Shown: positions 1 through 9,357, counted from the stretch's first letter. The stretch: 64,000 nt of DNA from an uncultured Shinella sp. (GCF_946479415.1 NZ_CAMLFY010000001.1:1-64000), one strand, 5' to 3'. Translations and numbers: made by a program. Notes: generated from the sequence alone by a model not told the origin.

Positions 1-502
1 TGGTGAAGGTGACGGAAACCTCGGCGGGGTGACGCACCGAGCCGACGAGCACGAGCGGGAAATCCTTCTCGATCAGCGAGACCAGCGCCTGGTCGCCGGC
101 CCGCGGGTTGGCGACGATCAGTCCGTCGATGCGGCGCGATTCCACCAGATTGTCATAGGCCCCGGCCTCGCCGCTTGCCTCCAGCCCCTCAACGAGCACA
201 TGAAAGCCCATCTGCCGGTTGGCCTTCTCGATGCCGTAGAGAACCTGCGGAATATACTGGTCGACAAGCAGGATGGACGGGTCGGAGACGATGAGGCCGA
301 TCGTTTCCGTCAGCCCGCTGACCAGCATCCGGCCGGCGGAATTCGGCTTGTAGCCAAGCTCGGCCGCCGCCTGCATCACACGTTCGCGCGTCTCCTTGCT
401 CAGCGTCACGCTTTCCGAACGGTTGAGCACGAGGGAGACCGTGGCACGGGACACGCCGGCCAGACGGGCCACATCGTGACTGGTCACGCGGTTGCTTGCC
501 AT
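1..502 (-). CDS. LacI-family transcriptional regulator (3' end beyond window)
   Basis: Reading leftward from an ATG at 502, the frame stays open to base 1, giving the first 167 residues of a LacI/GalR-type repressor. Residues about 3-24 form the typical LacI helix-turn-helix (VTSHDVARLAGVSRATVSLV), followed by the hinge helix and the start of the periplasmic-binding-protein-like effector domain (IGLIVSD and DGLIVANPR segments). It is divergent from the GH4 glycosidase gene. Two near-identical CACGTG-centred palindromes in the gap are good candidates for its own operators, so it probably represses the glycosidase in response to an alpha-linked sugar. The sugar and the rest of the operon lie outside what can be seen. 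Confidence 0.93.
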   Translation of the reverse strand, partial: MASNRVTSHDVARLAGVSRATVSLVLNRSESVTLSKETRERVMQAAAELGYKPNSAGRMLVSGLTETIGLIVSDPSILLVDQYIPQVLYGIEKANRQMGFHVLVEGLEASGEAGAYDNLVESRRIDGLIVANPRAGDQALVSLIEKDFPLVLVGSVRHPAEVSVTFT

Positions 503-594
503 TCCACTTCCCCCCGGAAACCTCGCCAGACGCGACTTTTCCATGCATCTTCAATCTCTTCGCGTTTCCGACGGAGTATCGCCTGTTCGGGCGC

Positions 595-623
595 TTGACA
601 ACAGAGCCGCCATGTCGCTATTC
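595..623 (+). promoter_or_regulatory. sigma70-like promoter of the GH4 gene
   Basis: TTGACA (595-600), 17 bp, then CTATTC (618-623). The -35 is a perfect consensus and the -10 is weak. The first LacI-type operator begins 4 bp after the -10, so it would cover the transcription start, the classical position for repression. Assigned by eye. Confidence 0.5.
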
Positions 624-626
624 AAA

Positions 627-640
627 CTAACACGTGTTAG
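627..640. promoter_or_regulatory. LacI-type operator 1
   Basis: Perfect 14-bp palindrome CTAACACGTGTTAG with the central CpG typical of LacI/GalR operators. It lies between the LacI gene and the GH4 gene, just downstream of the proposed -10 box. Confidence 0.65.
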
Positions 641-658
641 TCTGTAATTTTTGAAGAA

Positions 659-670
659 TAACACGTGTCA
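659..670. promoter_or_regulatory. LacI-type operator 2
   Basis: TAACACGTGTCA, one base pair short of perfect symmetry and nearly identical to operator 1. The two centres are 31 bp apart, about three helical turns, which places both sites on the same face of the DNA. Confidence 0.55.
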
Positions 671-749
671 GCACCTCAACGCGGCCCTATCAGGCGCCCC
701 GCTGAACAATCACGTACTTGACCGCAACATCATCTTTCGAGGATCCGTC

Positions 750-2099
750 ATGCGACGCCCCAAAATCACGTTCATCGGCGCTGGCTCCACCGTTTTCATG
801 AAGAACATCATCGGTGACGTGCTGCATCGTCCCGCCTTCAAGGACGCCGTCATCGCCCTGATGGACATCAATCCCGAGCGCCTCGCCGAAAGCGAGATCG
901 TTGCCGGCAAGCTCATCAAGACGCTCGGCGCGCGTGCCACGATCGAGACCCATACGGATCGCCGTGCAGCCCTTGCCGACACGGATTTCGTCGTCGTCGC
1001 CTTCCAGATCGGCGGTTACGAGCCCTGCACAGTGACGGATTTCGAAATCCCGAAGAAATTCGGCCTGCGCCAGACGATTGCCGATACGCTCGGTATCGGC
1101 GGCATCATGCGCGGCCTCAGGACCGTGCCGCATCTCTGGGCAATCTGCGCCGACATGATGGAGGTGTGCCCCAACGCGATCCTTTTGCAATACGTCAACC
1201 CGATGGCGATCAACACTTGGGCGATCGCCGAGAAATTCCCCGCCATCCGCCAGGTCGGCCTGTGCCATTCGGTGCAGGGCACGGCCTATGAGCTGTCGCG
1301 CGACCTCGACATTCCCGTAGGCGAGATCCGCTACCGCGCCGCCGGCATCAACCACATGGCGTTCTTCCTGAAGTTCGAGCATCGCCAGGCCGACGGCAGC
1401 TACCGCGATCTCTATCCGGACCTTCTCGCCGGTTACCGCGACGGCCGCTTCCCCAAGCCCAGCCACTGGAACCCGCGCTGCCCCAACAAGGTACGCTACG
1501 AGATGATGACGCGGCTCGGCTATTTCGTCACCGAAAGCTCGGAGCATTTCGCCGAATATACGCCGTGGTTCATCAAGGAGGGCCGCGAGGACCTGATCGA
1601 GAAATTCGGCATTCCGCTCGATGAATATCCGAAGCGCTGCGTCGAGCAGATCGCCCGCTGGAAGGAAGAATCGCGCGCGCTCACCGGCAGCGACACGATC
1701 GAGGTGAAGGAGAGCCACGAATATGCCTCCTCGATCATGAACTCGGTCTGGACCGGCGAGCCCTCGGTGATCTACGGCAACCTGCGCAACAACGGCTGCA
1801 TCACCTCGCTGCCGGCCAATTGCGCCGCCGAAGTGCCCTGCCTCATCGACGAGAACGGTATCCAGCCGACCTATATCGGCGAACTGCCCACCCAGCTCAC
1901 CGCCCTGATCCGCACCAATATCAACGTGCAGGAACTGACGGTGAAGGCGCTGACCACGGAAAACCGCCAGCACATCTACCATGCCGCGATGATGGACCCG
2001 CACACCGCCGCCGAGCTGGATCTCGACCAGATCTGGAGCCTCGTCGACCAGCTGACGGCCGCTCATGGCGCGTGGCTGCCCGAATGGGCACGTGGCTGA
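750..2099 (+). CDS. GH4-family alpha-glucosidase/alpha-galactosidase
   Basis: 449-residue member of glycoside hydrolase family 4, cytoplasmic enzymes that cleave glycosides by an NAD- and Mn-dependent redox mechanism. Seen directly: an N-terminal Rossmann nucleotide site (ITFIGAGSTVF, from residue 6), a Cys-His pair in CHSVQG at 172-173 and a GINH motif with His202. These match the positions of the metal-binding Cys and His known for alpha-glucosidase AglA. I start at the ATG at 750 because the earlier in-frame codons overlap the operators. Substrate specificity (alpha-glucoside, galactoside or galacturonide) cannot be read from sequence. Probably repressed by the divergent LacI protein. Confidence 0.9.
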   Translation: MRRPKITFIGAGSTVFMKNIIGDVLHRPAFKDAVIALMDINPERLAESEIVAGKLIKTLGARATIETHTDRRAALADTDFVVVAFQIGGYEPCTVTDFEIPKKFGLRQTIADTLGIGGIMRGLRTVPHLWAICADMMEVCPNAILLQYVNPMAINTWAIAEKFPAIRQVGLCHSVQGTAYELSRDLDIPVGEIRYRAAGINHMAFFLKFEHRQADGSYRDLYPDLLAGYRDGRFPKPSHWNPRCPNKVRYEMMTRLGYFVTESSEHFAEYTPWFIKEGREDLIEKFGIPLDEYPKRCVEQIARWKEESRALTGSDTIEVKESHEYASSIMNSVWTGEPSVIYGNLRNNGCITSLPANCAAEVPCLIDENGIQPTYIGELPTQLTALIRTNINVQELTVKALTTENRQHIYHAAMMDPHTAAELDLDQIWSLVDQLTAAHGAWLPEWARG

Positions 2100-2154
2100 G
2101 ACCACCCGGGACGGCATCCGGCCCGTTCCACTTCGTCAGCGCGCGGGCCGACAG

Positions 2155-2178
2155 CCACGCGACGATAAGCTCGCGTGG
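2155..2178. terminator. hairpin between convergent GH4 and iron-binding-protein genes
   Basis: Eight-base-pair perfect stem (CCACGCGA / TCGCGTGG) with an 8-nt loop, in the 89-bp gap between two convergent genes. No strong T-run on either side, so it may act with Rho or as a 3'-end stabiliser. Confidence 0.4.
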
Positions 2179-2188
2179 AATCGCTGTC

Positions 2189-3196
2189 TCAGAGCAGGCC
2201 GGCGGCCGTCATCAGCTCGACGACCTTCTTGCTGTCGAGCGTGGAGGCCTCCACCTTCGGGGCATCCAGATCCTTGAGCGGAACGAGCTTTGGATTGGCA
2301 TCACCGGCGATTGCATATTCGAAGGACGTCCCGTCGCGCAGGATCGCCTGACCGGCCTTGCCGGTGATCCACTTCAGGAAGGCCTGCGCCTCCTTCTGAT
2401 GGGTGCTGGTTTTCAGGATGCCGCCGCCGGAAATGCTGACGAAGGCGCCCGGATCCTGGTTCTTGAAATAGTGCAGCGCCACGTTGCCGCTGTTTTCGCC
2501 GGTCTTCGCCTGATCGCCGAACCAGTAATAGTGGTAGATCACGGCCCCTTCGACTTCACCGGCATTGACCGCCTTCATAGCAACGCTGTTGCCCTTGTAA
2601 GGGGTCGCGTTTTCCTTCATCGCCGTCAACCAGGCCGCCGTTGCATCCTCGCCCTTCAACTGGAGCAGCGCGCCGACGATCGCCTGGAAATCCGCGCCGT
2701 TCGGCGATGCGCCCCAGCGTCCCTTCCAGGCGGGATCGGCAAGATCGAGCATCGATTTCGGCAGCTTGTCTTCGGTCAGCTTCGTCTTGTCATAGGCAAA
2801 GACCGTCGAGCGTGCGGCAATGCCCGTCCACATGCCGTCCGCCGGACGATAGTCCGCCGGCACCTGATCGAGCGTTTCATTGTCGACGGGTGCAAACCGC
2901 CCGGCTGCGTCGAGCAGCGCCATGGCGGGCGAATTTTCCGTCAGGAACAAATCGGCGGGCGTCAGATCGCCTTCCTGCAGGATGAGGTTGGCAAATTCCA
3001 TGTCGCTGCCCTTGCGGACGACGACCTGAATGCCGGTTTCCTTGGTGAACGCATCGATCCACGCCTTTCCAAGCCCCTCGTGCTGGGCATTGTAGATGAC
3101 GAGTTCGCCGGCATCCTGTGCCTTTGCCCCGGAGGCCAGCGAGGCGGCCGCGGCAAGCGACAGGGCAGCGAATGTCAATCGGATCGACAGGGTCAT
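2189..3196 (-). CDS. fbpA: ferric-iron ABC transporter, periplasmic binding protein
   Basis: 335 residues with a clear signal peptide (residues 1 to about 26, ending SGAKA-QD). The mature protein has the class of fold used by FbpA/SfuA/FutA iron-binding proteins: it opens with ELVIYNAQH, and a tyrosine pair sits in YHYYW at 221-225, the place where family members bind Fe3+. The start at 3196 is chosen because a good AAGGAGA sequence lies just upstream. It is transcribed away from the permease and ATPase genes, so the transporter is split over a divergent promoter region. No Irr-, RirA- or Fur-type box was recognised. Other substrates are possible but less likely. Confidence 0.87.
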   Translation of the reverse strand: MTLSIRLTFAALSLAAAASLASGAKAQDAGELVIYNAQHEGLGKAWIDAFTKETGIQVVVRKGSDMEFANLILQEGDLTPADLFLTENSPAMALLDAAGRFAPVDNETLDQVPADYRPADGMWTGIAARSTVFAYDKTKLTEDKLPKSMLDLADPAWKGRWGASPNGADFQAIVGALLQLKGEDATAAWLTAMKENATPYKGNSVAMKAVNAGEVEGAVIYHYYWFGDQAKTGENSGNVALHYFKNQDPGAFVSISGGGILKTSTHQKEAQAFLKWITGKAGQAILRDGTSFEYAIAGDANPKLVPLKDLDAPKVEASTLDSKKVVELMTAAGLL

Positions 3197-3353
3197 GATG
3201 GTCTCCTTCACAAGGCCGAGATACCGCCCGCAAAACTGGGCAGAAGCGCTCTACTTATCGCGCCGCCCTGTCCCGCGCCAGTGTCACCACGCCGCAGGCG
3301 GAGATCTCGTCGGTGCAAACCATTGCCTTTCACTCAAGAAATCCTTAGGGCAG

Positions 3354-3391
3354 GAGCGGACGATCCGTCGCGTGCGAACAATCGTCCGCTC
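3354..3391. promoter_or_regulatory. inverted repeat in the fbpA/fbpB divergent region
   Basis: GAGCGGACGAT (3354-3364) and its exact complement ATCGTCCGCTC (3381-3391) are separated by 16 nt that hold a smaller palindrome (TCGC GT GCGA). It lies 11 bp upstream of the permease start. It could be an operator or an mRNA hairpin at the start of fbpB. It resembles no known iron-regulator site I can name. Confidence 0.45.
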
Positions 3392-3402
3392 GTTCTCATG
3401 GC

Positions 3403-4998
3403 ATGAAGGCATGGGCCTTGTTGCAGGATAGTACAATTCAGATCGTCGCCCGGCCGTGGCCGGTCCGGCGGCGCTTGCGCGCATCGCTGCCGAATATCTC
3501 CGTCACCCTGCTCGCCGGGCTGGTGGCGTTGTTCAGCCTCGTGCCGCTCGGCTTCATCGGCTGGGTGACCTACGATGTCGGCTGGGAGACGGTGAAGACA
3601 TTGGTTTTCCGCCCGCGCGTCGGCGAACTCGTTCTCAGCACCGTCTATCTCGAACTCCTGACGATCCCGCTGTCGATTGCGGTTGCGGTCGCCATGGCTT
3701 GGCTGACCGAGCGCACCGACATTCCCGGCGCGCGCCTTTGGGCGTGGCTGGCGATCACGCCGCTCGCCGTGCCCGCCTTCGTGCACAGCTATGCCTGGGT
3801 CAGCCTGGTGCCCAGCATGCGCGGCCTGGCCGGCGGCACCTTCGTCGCGGTGCTCGCCTATTATCCGTTTCTCTATCTGCCGGTTGCCGCGGCCCTCCGG
3901 CGACTCGATCCCGCCGTCGAAGACGCCGCCGCCTCGCTCGGCCTTGCACCCATCGCCGTCTTCTTCCGCGTGGTGCTGCCGCAGCTCAGGCTTGCCATCT
4001 GCGGCGGCTCGCTGCTGATCGGCCTGCATCTCCTGTCGGAATACGGCCTCTTCGCGATGATCCGCTTCGACACATTGGCCACGGCGATCGTCGACCAGTT
4101 CCAGTCCTCCTATAACAGCCCCGCCGCCAACATGATCGGCGGCGTGCTCGTCAGCTGCTGCCTGTTCCTGCTTGCGCTGGAAGTCCTGCTGCGCGGCAAT
4201 GAGCGTTATGCCCGCGTCGGCACCGGGGCGGCGCGCCCGGCCGAGCGGCGCCGACTCGGCCGCCTTGCCTGGCCTGCCTTGCTTCTGCCGGTGGGGCTTG
4301 CAGCGCTGACCCTCGGCGTACCGCTGATAACGCTCGGCCGCTGGCTCTGGCTCGGCGGCGCCGGTATCTGGGATAGCGCGGTCACCGGCGCGGTGAGCGA
4401 AACCCTGCTGCTGGCGCTGGCCGGCGGCGTGCTCGCGACGGCTGTTGCCGTTCCCATGGCCTGGCTTTCGGTGCGCGCGCCAGGACGGTTGCAACGGCTT
4501 CTCGAGGCCTGTCACTACTATGTCGGCTCGCTGCCGGGCGTCGTGGTGGCGCTGGCGCTGGTGTCGATCACGGTGCGCTTCCTGCTGCCGCTCTACCAGA
4601 CTTTTGCGATGCTGCTGGCCGGCTATGTCCTGCTGTTTCTGCCGCGGGCGATGGTGGGGTTGAGGGCCAGCATCGCTCAAGCGCCCGTCGAGCTGGAGCG
4701 CGCTGCGATGGCGCTCGGGCGCACGCCCGTGCAGGCGCTGCGGCAGGTCACGCTGCGGCTGGCCGCCCCCGGTGCGGCAGCCAGCGTCGCCCTCGTCGCA
4801 CTCGGCATCACCAACGAGCTGACCGCCACGCTGATGCTTGCGCCGAACGGCGTCGAGACGCTGGCCACGCGCTTCTGGTCGCTGACGAGCGAGATCGACT
4901 ATGTCGCCGCCGCACCCTATGCGACGATGATGGTGGTGCTCTCGCTGCCGCTGACCCTTCTCCTCCATGCCCAATCGAAACGGACGGCCGGCCAATGA
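3403..4998 (+). CDS. fbpB: ferric-iron ABC transporter, fused double permease
   Basis: 531 residues, the usual length for FbpB/SfuB-type permeases, which consist of two fused six-helix halves in the inner membrane. Hydrophobic segments run throughout, starting at about residue 35. Two EAA-type coupling loops are visible ([20 protein letters not shown] near residue 180 and a related [19 protein letters not shown] near 440). The stop codon overlaps the start of the ATPase gene by 4 bp (ATGA), so the two are translationally coupled. The exact start is uncertain because no clear ribosome-binding site precedes the ATG at 3403. Confidence 0.9.
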   Translation: MKAWALLQDSTIQIVARPWPVRRRLRASLPNISVTLLAGLVALFSLVPLGFIGWVTYDVGWETVKTLVFRPRVGELVLSTVYLELLTIPLSIAVAVAMAWLTERTDIPGARLWAWLAITPLAVPAFVHSYAWVSLVPSMRGLAGGTFVAVLAYYPFLYLPVAAALRRLDPAVEDAAASLGLAPIAVFFRVVLPQLRLAICGGSLLIGLHLLSEYGLFAMIRFDTLATAIVDQFQSSYNSPAANMIGGVLVSCCLFLLALEVLLRGNERYARVGTGAARPAERRRLGRLAWPALLLPVGLAALTLGVPLITLGRWLWLGGAGIWDSAVTGAVSETLLLALAGGVLATAVAVPMAWLSVRAPGRLQRLLEACHYYVGSLPGVVVALALVSITVRFLLPLYQTFAMLLAGYVLLFLPRAMVGLRASIAQAPVELERAAMALGRTPVQALRQVTLRLAAPGAAASVALVALGITNELTATLMLAPNGVETLATRFWSLTSEIDYVAAAPYATMMVVLSLPLTLLLHAQSKRTAGQ

Positions 4999-6032
4999 CG
5001 CTGCTCTCCCTTGAAGCCATCAGCAAGCGCTACGGCGAGGTCCAGGCCCTGGATGGGGTCAGCCTCACGGTCAGACCGGGGAGCCGCACGGCCGTGGTCG
5101 GCCCCTCGGGATCGGGCAAATCGACGCTGCTGCGCATCATCGCCGGCTTCGAGTTCCCCGACAGCGGCCGTGTCTCCTGCGATGGAACGTCGCTTGCCGA
5201 AGGACCGGCCGGCGTGCCCGCCCACAAGCGCGGTATCGGCATCGTCTCACAGGACGGGGCGCTGTTTCCGCATCTGAGCGTCGCCGAAAACATCGCCTTC
5301 GGCTTCGAGCGCGGCAAGGCCGACCGCGCGAAGCGTGTCGCCGATCTCCTCGACATGGTGGAACTCGACGGCAGCATGGCGACACGACGGCCGCACCAGC
5401 TTTCCGGCGGCCAGCAGCAGCGTGTGGCGCTGGCCCGTGCGCTCGGCCGCGAGCCGCGCCTGATGCTGCTCGACGAACCGTTCTCCGCCCTCGATACCGG
5501 CCTGCGCGAAGCCATGCGCAAGGCCGTTGCGCGGGTGCTGCACAATGCCGGCATCACCGCCATCCTCGTCACCCACGACCAGACGGAGGCGCTTTCCTTC
5601 GCCGATCAGGTGGCGGTGCTGCGGGAGGGCAAACTCATCCAGGCCGGCTCACCGCAGACCCTTTACCGGCACCCGTGCGACCGGGAAACGGCGCTCTTCC
5701 TCGGCGATGCCATTCTCCTGCCGGCCACCGTCGGCGGCGGCTTCGCCGATTGCGCGCTCGGACGCGTGGCGATCGACGGCAATCACACCGGCAAGGCGGA
5801 TATCATGCTGCGGCCCGAGCAGATCAGCATCGCCATCGATACCTCCGCACCGATGGGTGGCGGCGCCCGCGTGGTCGATGTCCAGTTCGGCGGCGCCGTC
5901 TCGACGGTCGCCATCGCCTTGCCCGATACATCCCTGCCGCCCGTGCTGATCCGCACATCCGGCCTCGCCCTCCCCAGCCCCGGCGACATTGTCCAGCTGG
6001 ACATTGCCGGCCGCGCGCATGTCCTCGCCTAG
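4995..6032 (+). CDS. fbpC: ferric-iron ABC transporter, ATP-binding protein
   Basis: 345 residues. Walker [10 protein letters not shown] at 36-44, ABC signature LSGGQQQR at 136-143, Walker B LMLLDEP about 20 residues later, then the switch His in THDQTEALS. The final roughly 110 residues form the TOBE-like domain typical of FbpC/SfuC and related importers. It overlaps the permease by 4 bp and is followed 10 bp later by a dapB-like gene, suggesting a three-gene transcript. Confidence 0.92.
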   Translation: MTLLSLEAISKRYGEVQALDGVSLTVRPGSRTAVVGPSGSGKSTLLRIIAGFEFPDSGRVSCDGTSLAEGPAGVPAHKRGIGIVSQDGALFPHLSVAENIAFGFERGKADRAKRVADLLDMVELDGSMATRRPHQLSGGQQQRVALARALGREPRLMLLDEPFSALDTGLREAMRKAVARVLHNAGITAILVTHDQTEALSFADQVAVLREGKLIQAGSPQTLYRHPCDRETALFLGDAILLPATVGGGFADCALGRVAIDGNHTGKADIMLRPEQISIAIDTSAPMGGGARVVDVQFGGAVSTVAIALPDTSLPPVLIRTSGLALPSPGDIVQLDIAGRAHVLA

Positions 6033-6042
6033 GGAGCCCGAA

Positions 6043-6819
6043 ATGCCGATCAAAGTTGCCGTCGCGGGATCGCGGGGACGGATGGGGCAGACGATCGTCG
6101 CGGCGCTGCAGGCGGACAAGTCGTTTCAGTATATCGGTGGGATCGGCCGGTCTGAGCACGAGGAAACGGGCTTCCTCTCTATCGAAGAGGCGCTCGAAAC
6201 CGCCGACGTCATCATCGATTTTTCGACGGCTGCGTCCGCCACCGCACTCGCCGAGCGATGTGCCGGTCGAGGCGGCCCGGCACTGGTCATCGGCGCAACG
6301 GGCTTTGACCGGAATGAGGAAGACAGGATTACGGCCGCCGCACGCCGGATTGCCATCCTGCGCTCCGGCAATTTCTCCATCGGCCTCAACCTCCTGACGC
6401 GGCTGATTGCGCAAGTGTCCGCCATCCTGCCGCCCGACGCCTGGGATATCGAGATCACCGAGGCCCATCACCGCCGCAAGGTCGATGCCCCCTCGGGAAC
6501 CGCGCTCATGCTCGGCGAGGCGGCGGCGCAGGGACGTGCGGTTTGCCTTGAGAGCGTGGAACGGCGCGGTCGCGACGGAATGACGGGCCTGCGGCCGGAG
6601 GGCGAGATCGGCTTCTCGGTGGTCCGCGGCGGCGGCATTGTGGGAGAGCACAGCGTGATCTTCGCTGCCGAGGAGGAGGTGATCACGATCTCCCATTCCG
6701 CCTTGGGACGCGGCATGTTCGCCCGCGGCGCGCTGGCCGCCGCCCGCTGGATCGCCGGCAAGCCACCGGGCGCCTATACGATGACGGACGTGCTCGATCC
6801 GGCCGGCTCCAGGGACTGA
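6043..6819 (+). CDS. dapB: 4-hydroxy-tetrahydrodipicolinate reductase (DapB family)
   Basis: 258 residues. DapB reduces 4-hydroxy-tetrahydrodipicolinate with NAD(P)H in the lysine/diaminopimelate pathway. Visible: dinucleotide site VAVAGSRGRMG (5-15), and the active-site motif EAHHRRKVDAPSGTA with His142, His143 and Lys146 and the following SGT. The C terminus ends in the family's GAYTMTDVL. It starts 10 bp after fbpC, an unusual neighbour for a lysine gene. It is somewhat shorter than E. coli DapB (273 aa). Whether it is the housekeeping DapB or a second copy cannot be told from this window. Confidence 0.88.
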   Translation: MPIKVAVAGSRGRMGQTIVAALQADKSFQYIGGIGRSEHEETGFLSIEEALETADVIIDFSTAASATALAERCAGRGGPALVIGATGFDRNEEDRITAAARRIAILRSGNFSIGLNLLTRLIAQVSAILPPDAWDIEITEAHHRRKVDAPSGTALMLGEAAAQGRAVCLESVERRGRDGMTGLRPEGEIGFSVVRGGGIVGEHSVIFAAEEEVITISHSALGRGMFARGALAAARWIAGKPPGAYTMTDVLDPAGSRD

Positions 6820-6827
6820 ACACACGA

Positions 6828-6855
6828 ACACCGCCCGGTGGAAACCGGACGGTGT
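6828..6855. terminator. bidirectional hairpin between dapB and degP-like gene
   Basis: Twelve-base arms (ACACCGCCCGGT / ACCGGACGGTGT) with one mismatch and a GGAA loop, in the 56-bp gap between convergent genes. No T-run. Confidence 0.5.
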
Positions 6856-6875
6856 CGTATCGTGATCTCAGGCGA

Positions 6876-8405
6876 TTAGCCGAGCGAGAAGGGCACCGTG
6901 ACGAAGGTCTGCTCGTCCTGACGCTGGACCAGCAACAGCACGGCCTTGCGTCCGGCCTTGCCGGCTTCGGCCACGGCACTCTTCGCCTCACGCGCCGAGT
7001 TTACCGGCTTCTGATTCACGGAAAGGATGACATCGCCGGGTTGCAGGCCGGCGTCGGCAGCCGGTCTGTCCGGATTGACACCCTCGATGACGGCGCCGTT
7101 TTCACCCTTCGGCAGGCCGAGCGACTGGCGCATGTCCGCCGTCAGGTCGCCGAGCTTGACGCCGATGGTCGGCACGCGCTGCCCGGCTTCGCCCGATTTA
7201 CCGCCGGCATCGGCGAGAACCTGCCCCCTGCCATCGTCATTCGCACCGATGGTGATCGTCAGGTCCTTGTCGGCACCGTCGCGCCAGACTGTCAGGCCTT
7301 GCTTTTCACCGGGCGAGAGATCGGCGACCATGCGCGAGAGATCGCGCGGCGAGGTTACCTCCTTGCCGCCGAGCGCCGTGACGACGTCACCTGAGCGGAT
7401 ACCCGCCTTGGCGGCGGGCGTGCCGTCATCGACCCGCGCCACCAGCGCGCCGGCCGGCTTGGCAAGGCCGATCGCATCGGCGACATCAGCGGTCACCGGC
7501 TGGATCTGCACGCCGATGAAGCCGTGCTCGATCGAGCCGTCCTTCATCAGCCTGGCGACGACATTCTGCGCCTGATCGGACGGGATGGCGAAACCGACGC
7601 CGACGCTGCCGCCGTTCGGCGAATAGATCGCCGTGTTGATGCCGACCACCTTGCCGTCGATCCCGACAAGCGGGCCGCCGGAATTGCCGTGGTTGATCGG
7701 CGCGTCGATCTGGATGAAATCGTCATAGGGTCCGCTGTGCAGGTCACGTCCACGGGCCGAGACGATGCCGGCCGTCACCGTCGTGCCGATGCCGAACGGA
7801 TTGCCGATGGCAAGGATCGGATCGCCGGCGCGCAACTTGTCCGACTGTCCCCAGTCGATGGTGGCGAGCGGCTTGTCCGTCTCGATCTTCACCACGGCGA
7901 GGTCGGACTTTGGATCGGCACCGACCAGCTTGGCGGGCAGTTCCGTACCGTCATCCAGGGTCACCTTGATCGTGCTCGCCTTGTCGATGACGTGGTTGTT
8001 GGTCACGATATAACCGTCGCGCGTCAAGACGAAGCCGGAGCCGAGCGCCTCGGCCTTGCCGCTCGGACGCTGGTCGGGCGCCGGCATCTGCCGTTCGCCG
8101 AAGAAGTCGCGGAACTGCTGGTCGAATGGGCTGTCGCCGCCGAAGGGCGAGGTGCCGTCGGCAGAGGCGTTCTCGGCCTTCAGCGTGGTCGTGATGGTGA
8201 CGACGGCGGGCTTGTCGGCCGAGACGATGGCTGCAAACGAGCCCTCCGCAAGGGCCGAACCGAAACTTTGCGGCGCGGCGGCTTGCGCGGCCTGCGTGCC
8301 GAGAAGGCTGGAGGCGGCCACGGGCACCACCAGCAGGGCAACGCCGAGAAGCGCTGCGACACGATGCTTTTGAATAAGTCGGGGTTTTTCAAGAATTCTG
8401 GTCAT
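6876..8405 (-). CDS. DegP/Do-type periplasmic serine endoprotease
   Basis: 509 residues, the normal length for DegP/HtrA proteases, which refold or degrade damaged periplasmic proteins. N-terminal signal segment (hydrophobic residues 17-42, ending AAQAAA). Catalytic triad visible as His138 (TNNHVI), Asp168 (SDLAVVK) and Ser242 (GNSGGPL). Two PDZ domains follow, about 285-370 and 405-505. A ribosome-binding site (AAAGGAAG) precedes the ATG at 8405. Several Do-family paralogues are usual in rhizobia, so I give no more specific symbol. The 214-bp gap upstream should hold its promoter, which I could not define. Confidence 0.94.
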   Translation of the reverse strand: MTRILEKPRLIQKHRVAALLGVALLVVPVAASSLLGTQAAQAAAPQSFGSALAEGSFAAIVSADKPAVVTITTTLKAENASADGTSPFGGDSPFDQQFRDFFGERQMPAPDQRPSGKAEALGSGFVLTRDGYIVTNNHVIDKASTIKVTLDDGTELPAKLVGADPKSDLAVVKIETDKPLATIDWGQSDKLRAGDPILAIGNPFGIGTTVTAGIVSARGRDLHSGPYDDFIQIDAPINHGNSGGPLVGIDGKVVGINTAIYSPNGGSVGVGFAIPSDQAQNVVARLMKDGSIEHGFIGVQIQPVTADVADAIGLAKPAGALVARVDDGTPAAKAGIRSGDVVTALGGKEVTSPRDLSRMVADLSPGEKQGLTVWRDGADKDLTITIGANDDGRGQVLADAGGKSGEAGQRVPTIGVKLGDLTADMRQSLGLPKGENGAVIEGVNPDRPAADAGLQPGDVILSVNQKPVNSAREAKSAVAEAGKAGRKAVLLLVQRQDEQTFVTVPFSLG

Positions 8406-8619
8406 GGTCGTCTTCCTTTGTTCGGCGCCCCGGTGCTTTTGGGTCAGTACCGGAGCGCACGAAACCGGACCGCAGGTGCAAGGCGGCCGATCTCGTTTCA
8501 GGTTGATGGGAAAGAAGCGGGCAGGCCCCTATGGTGAGGCGGCGCCCCGACGCCGGCCTCCTAGGGCGGAGCGGCGTGGCTCATCCGGCGGACGCAGGAT
8601 CGCCCGCCGGCAGGAACGA

Positions 8620-9042
8620 TCAACTCAACCGGGCGATATTTCGGTCAAGCGCACGGATGTCACCCTTCAGGCGCAGGAAGGTTGCGGTCGGGATCGCACC
8701 GTTGTGCATATCGGCGACGGTCATGGCACGGCTACGGATGCTGCCGGCCTCCCCTTCGAGCCTGCGCGCGGCGCTGGCCGAAAGCTTGTGTACGGCCTGG
8801 TCCCGCTCGATCCTTGCGTCGGCCGCACGAACCCCGGCGAGAACCTGGTTGAGGTGCGGCTTGTAGACTGGTGTCTGCGCGATAACGGCGGGCATCGGCT
8901 GAACGAGAGGTTCGGAATCGTGTCCGCCCATGCTGACCGCGGAGTTCTCGTGCTTTTCATGCCCGCTGGCGGCGAAAGCACCGCCGGTGGCGAGCGAGAG
9001 CGCAATGGTTGCGAAGGCGATGGTTTTGAATGTCGAGCGCAT
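8620..9042 (-). CDS. small exported hypothetical protein
   Basis: 140 residues with an obvious signal peptide (MRSTFKTIAFATIALSLATG, cleavage near AFA-AS at about 24-25). The mature N terminus has several histidines (GHEKHENS, MGGHD), which could bind a metal. The rest is probably helical, with ARG/ALA/ASP-rich segments and no cysteine. I do not recognise the family. It stands alone, 214 bp downstream of the degP-like start and about 300 bp from acvB. Codon composition looks like its neighbours. A role in envelope stress is only a guess from position. Confidence 0.7.
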   Translation of the reverse strand: MRSTFKTIAFATIALSLATGGAFAASGHEKHENSAVSMGGHDSEPLVQPMPAVIAQTPVYKPHLNQVLAGVRAADARIERDQAVHKLSASAARRLEGEAGSIRSRAMTVADMHNGAIPTATFLRLKGDIRALDRNIARLS

Positions 9043-9357
9043 GATGCGTATCCTCGATGAATGGGGAGGTTTCCTCCCCCAGGCTGTCCGGTGTCGTCGC
9101 GTCGCGGTTTATTTCCGCCGGCGGCATCCAGCCTGACATCATCTATAGGCCCGCTCATCGGCCCGGGTCATGTTACAATTAAATAAAGTTTCGGCCGGCA
9201 TTTCTGCCAAAGTATTGCCGGGATTGAGGAATTCCTGCCCGACAATTTTCGGAAAACCGCTGATCATTCAAAGACTTGAGCTGATCTGCGCCGGCCAGCG
9301 AAACACTTTCTTCCATGACGGTTTCGTAATCTTCCGCAGCGGCCGCCGCGACGCGGC
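9043..9357. other. 315-bp region between the small exported-protein gene and acvB
   Basis: Apart from a possible 60-codon frame attached to acvB (see 9179-9361) I find only the expected upstream region of the 8620-9042 gene. Positions 9170-9200 are locally AT-rich. No terminator with a T-run was found. Confidence 0.4.

Noticed and set aside
3197..3402. Irr (ICE) or RirA (IRO) box in the iron-transporter divergent region
   Set aside because: No TTTAGAA-type or TGA-N9-TCA match of convincing quality was found; only the unrelated inverted repeat at 3354-3391.
3334..4995. 553-codon minus-strand frame opposite fbpB
   Set aside because: The plus-strand permease has clear membrane segments, EAA loops and operon overlap; the minus frame is a highly charged shadow.
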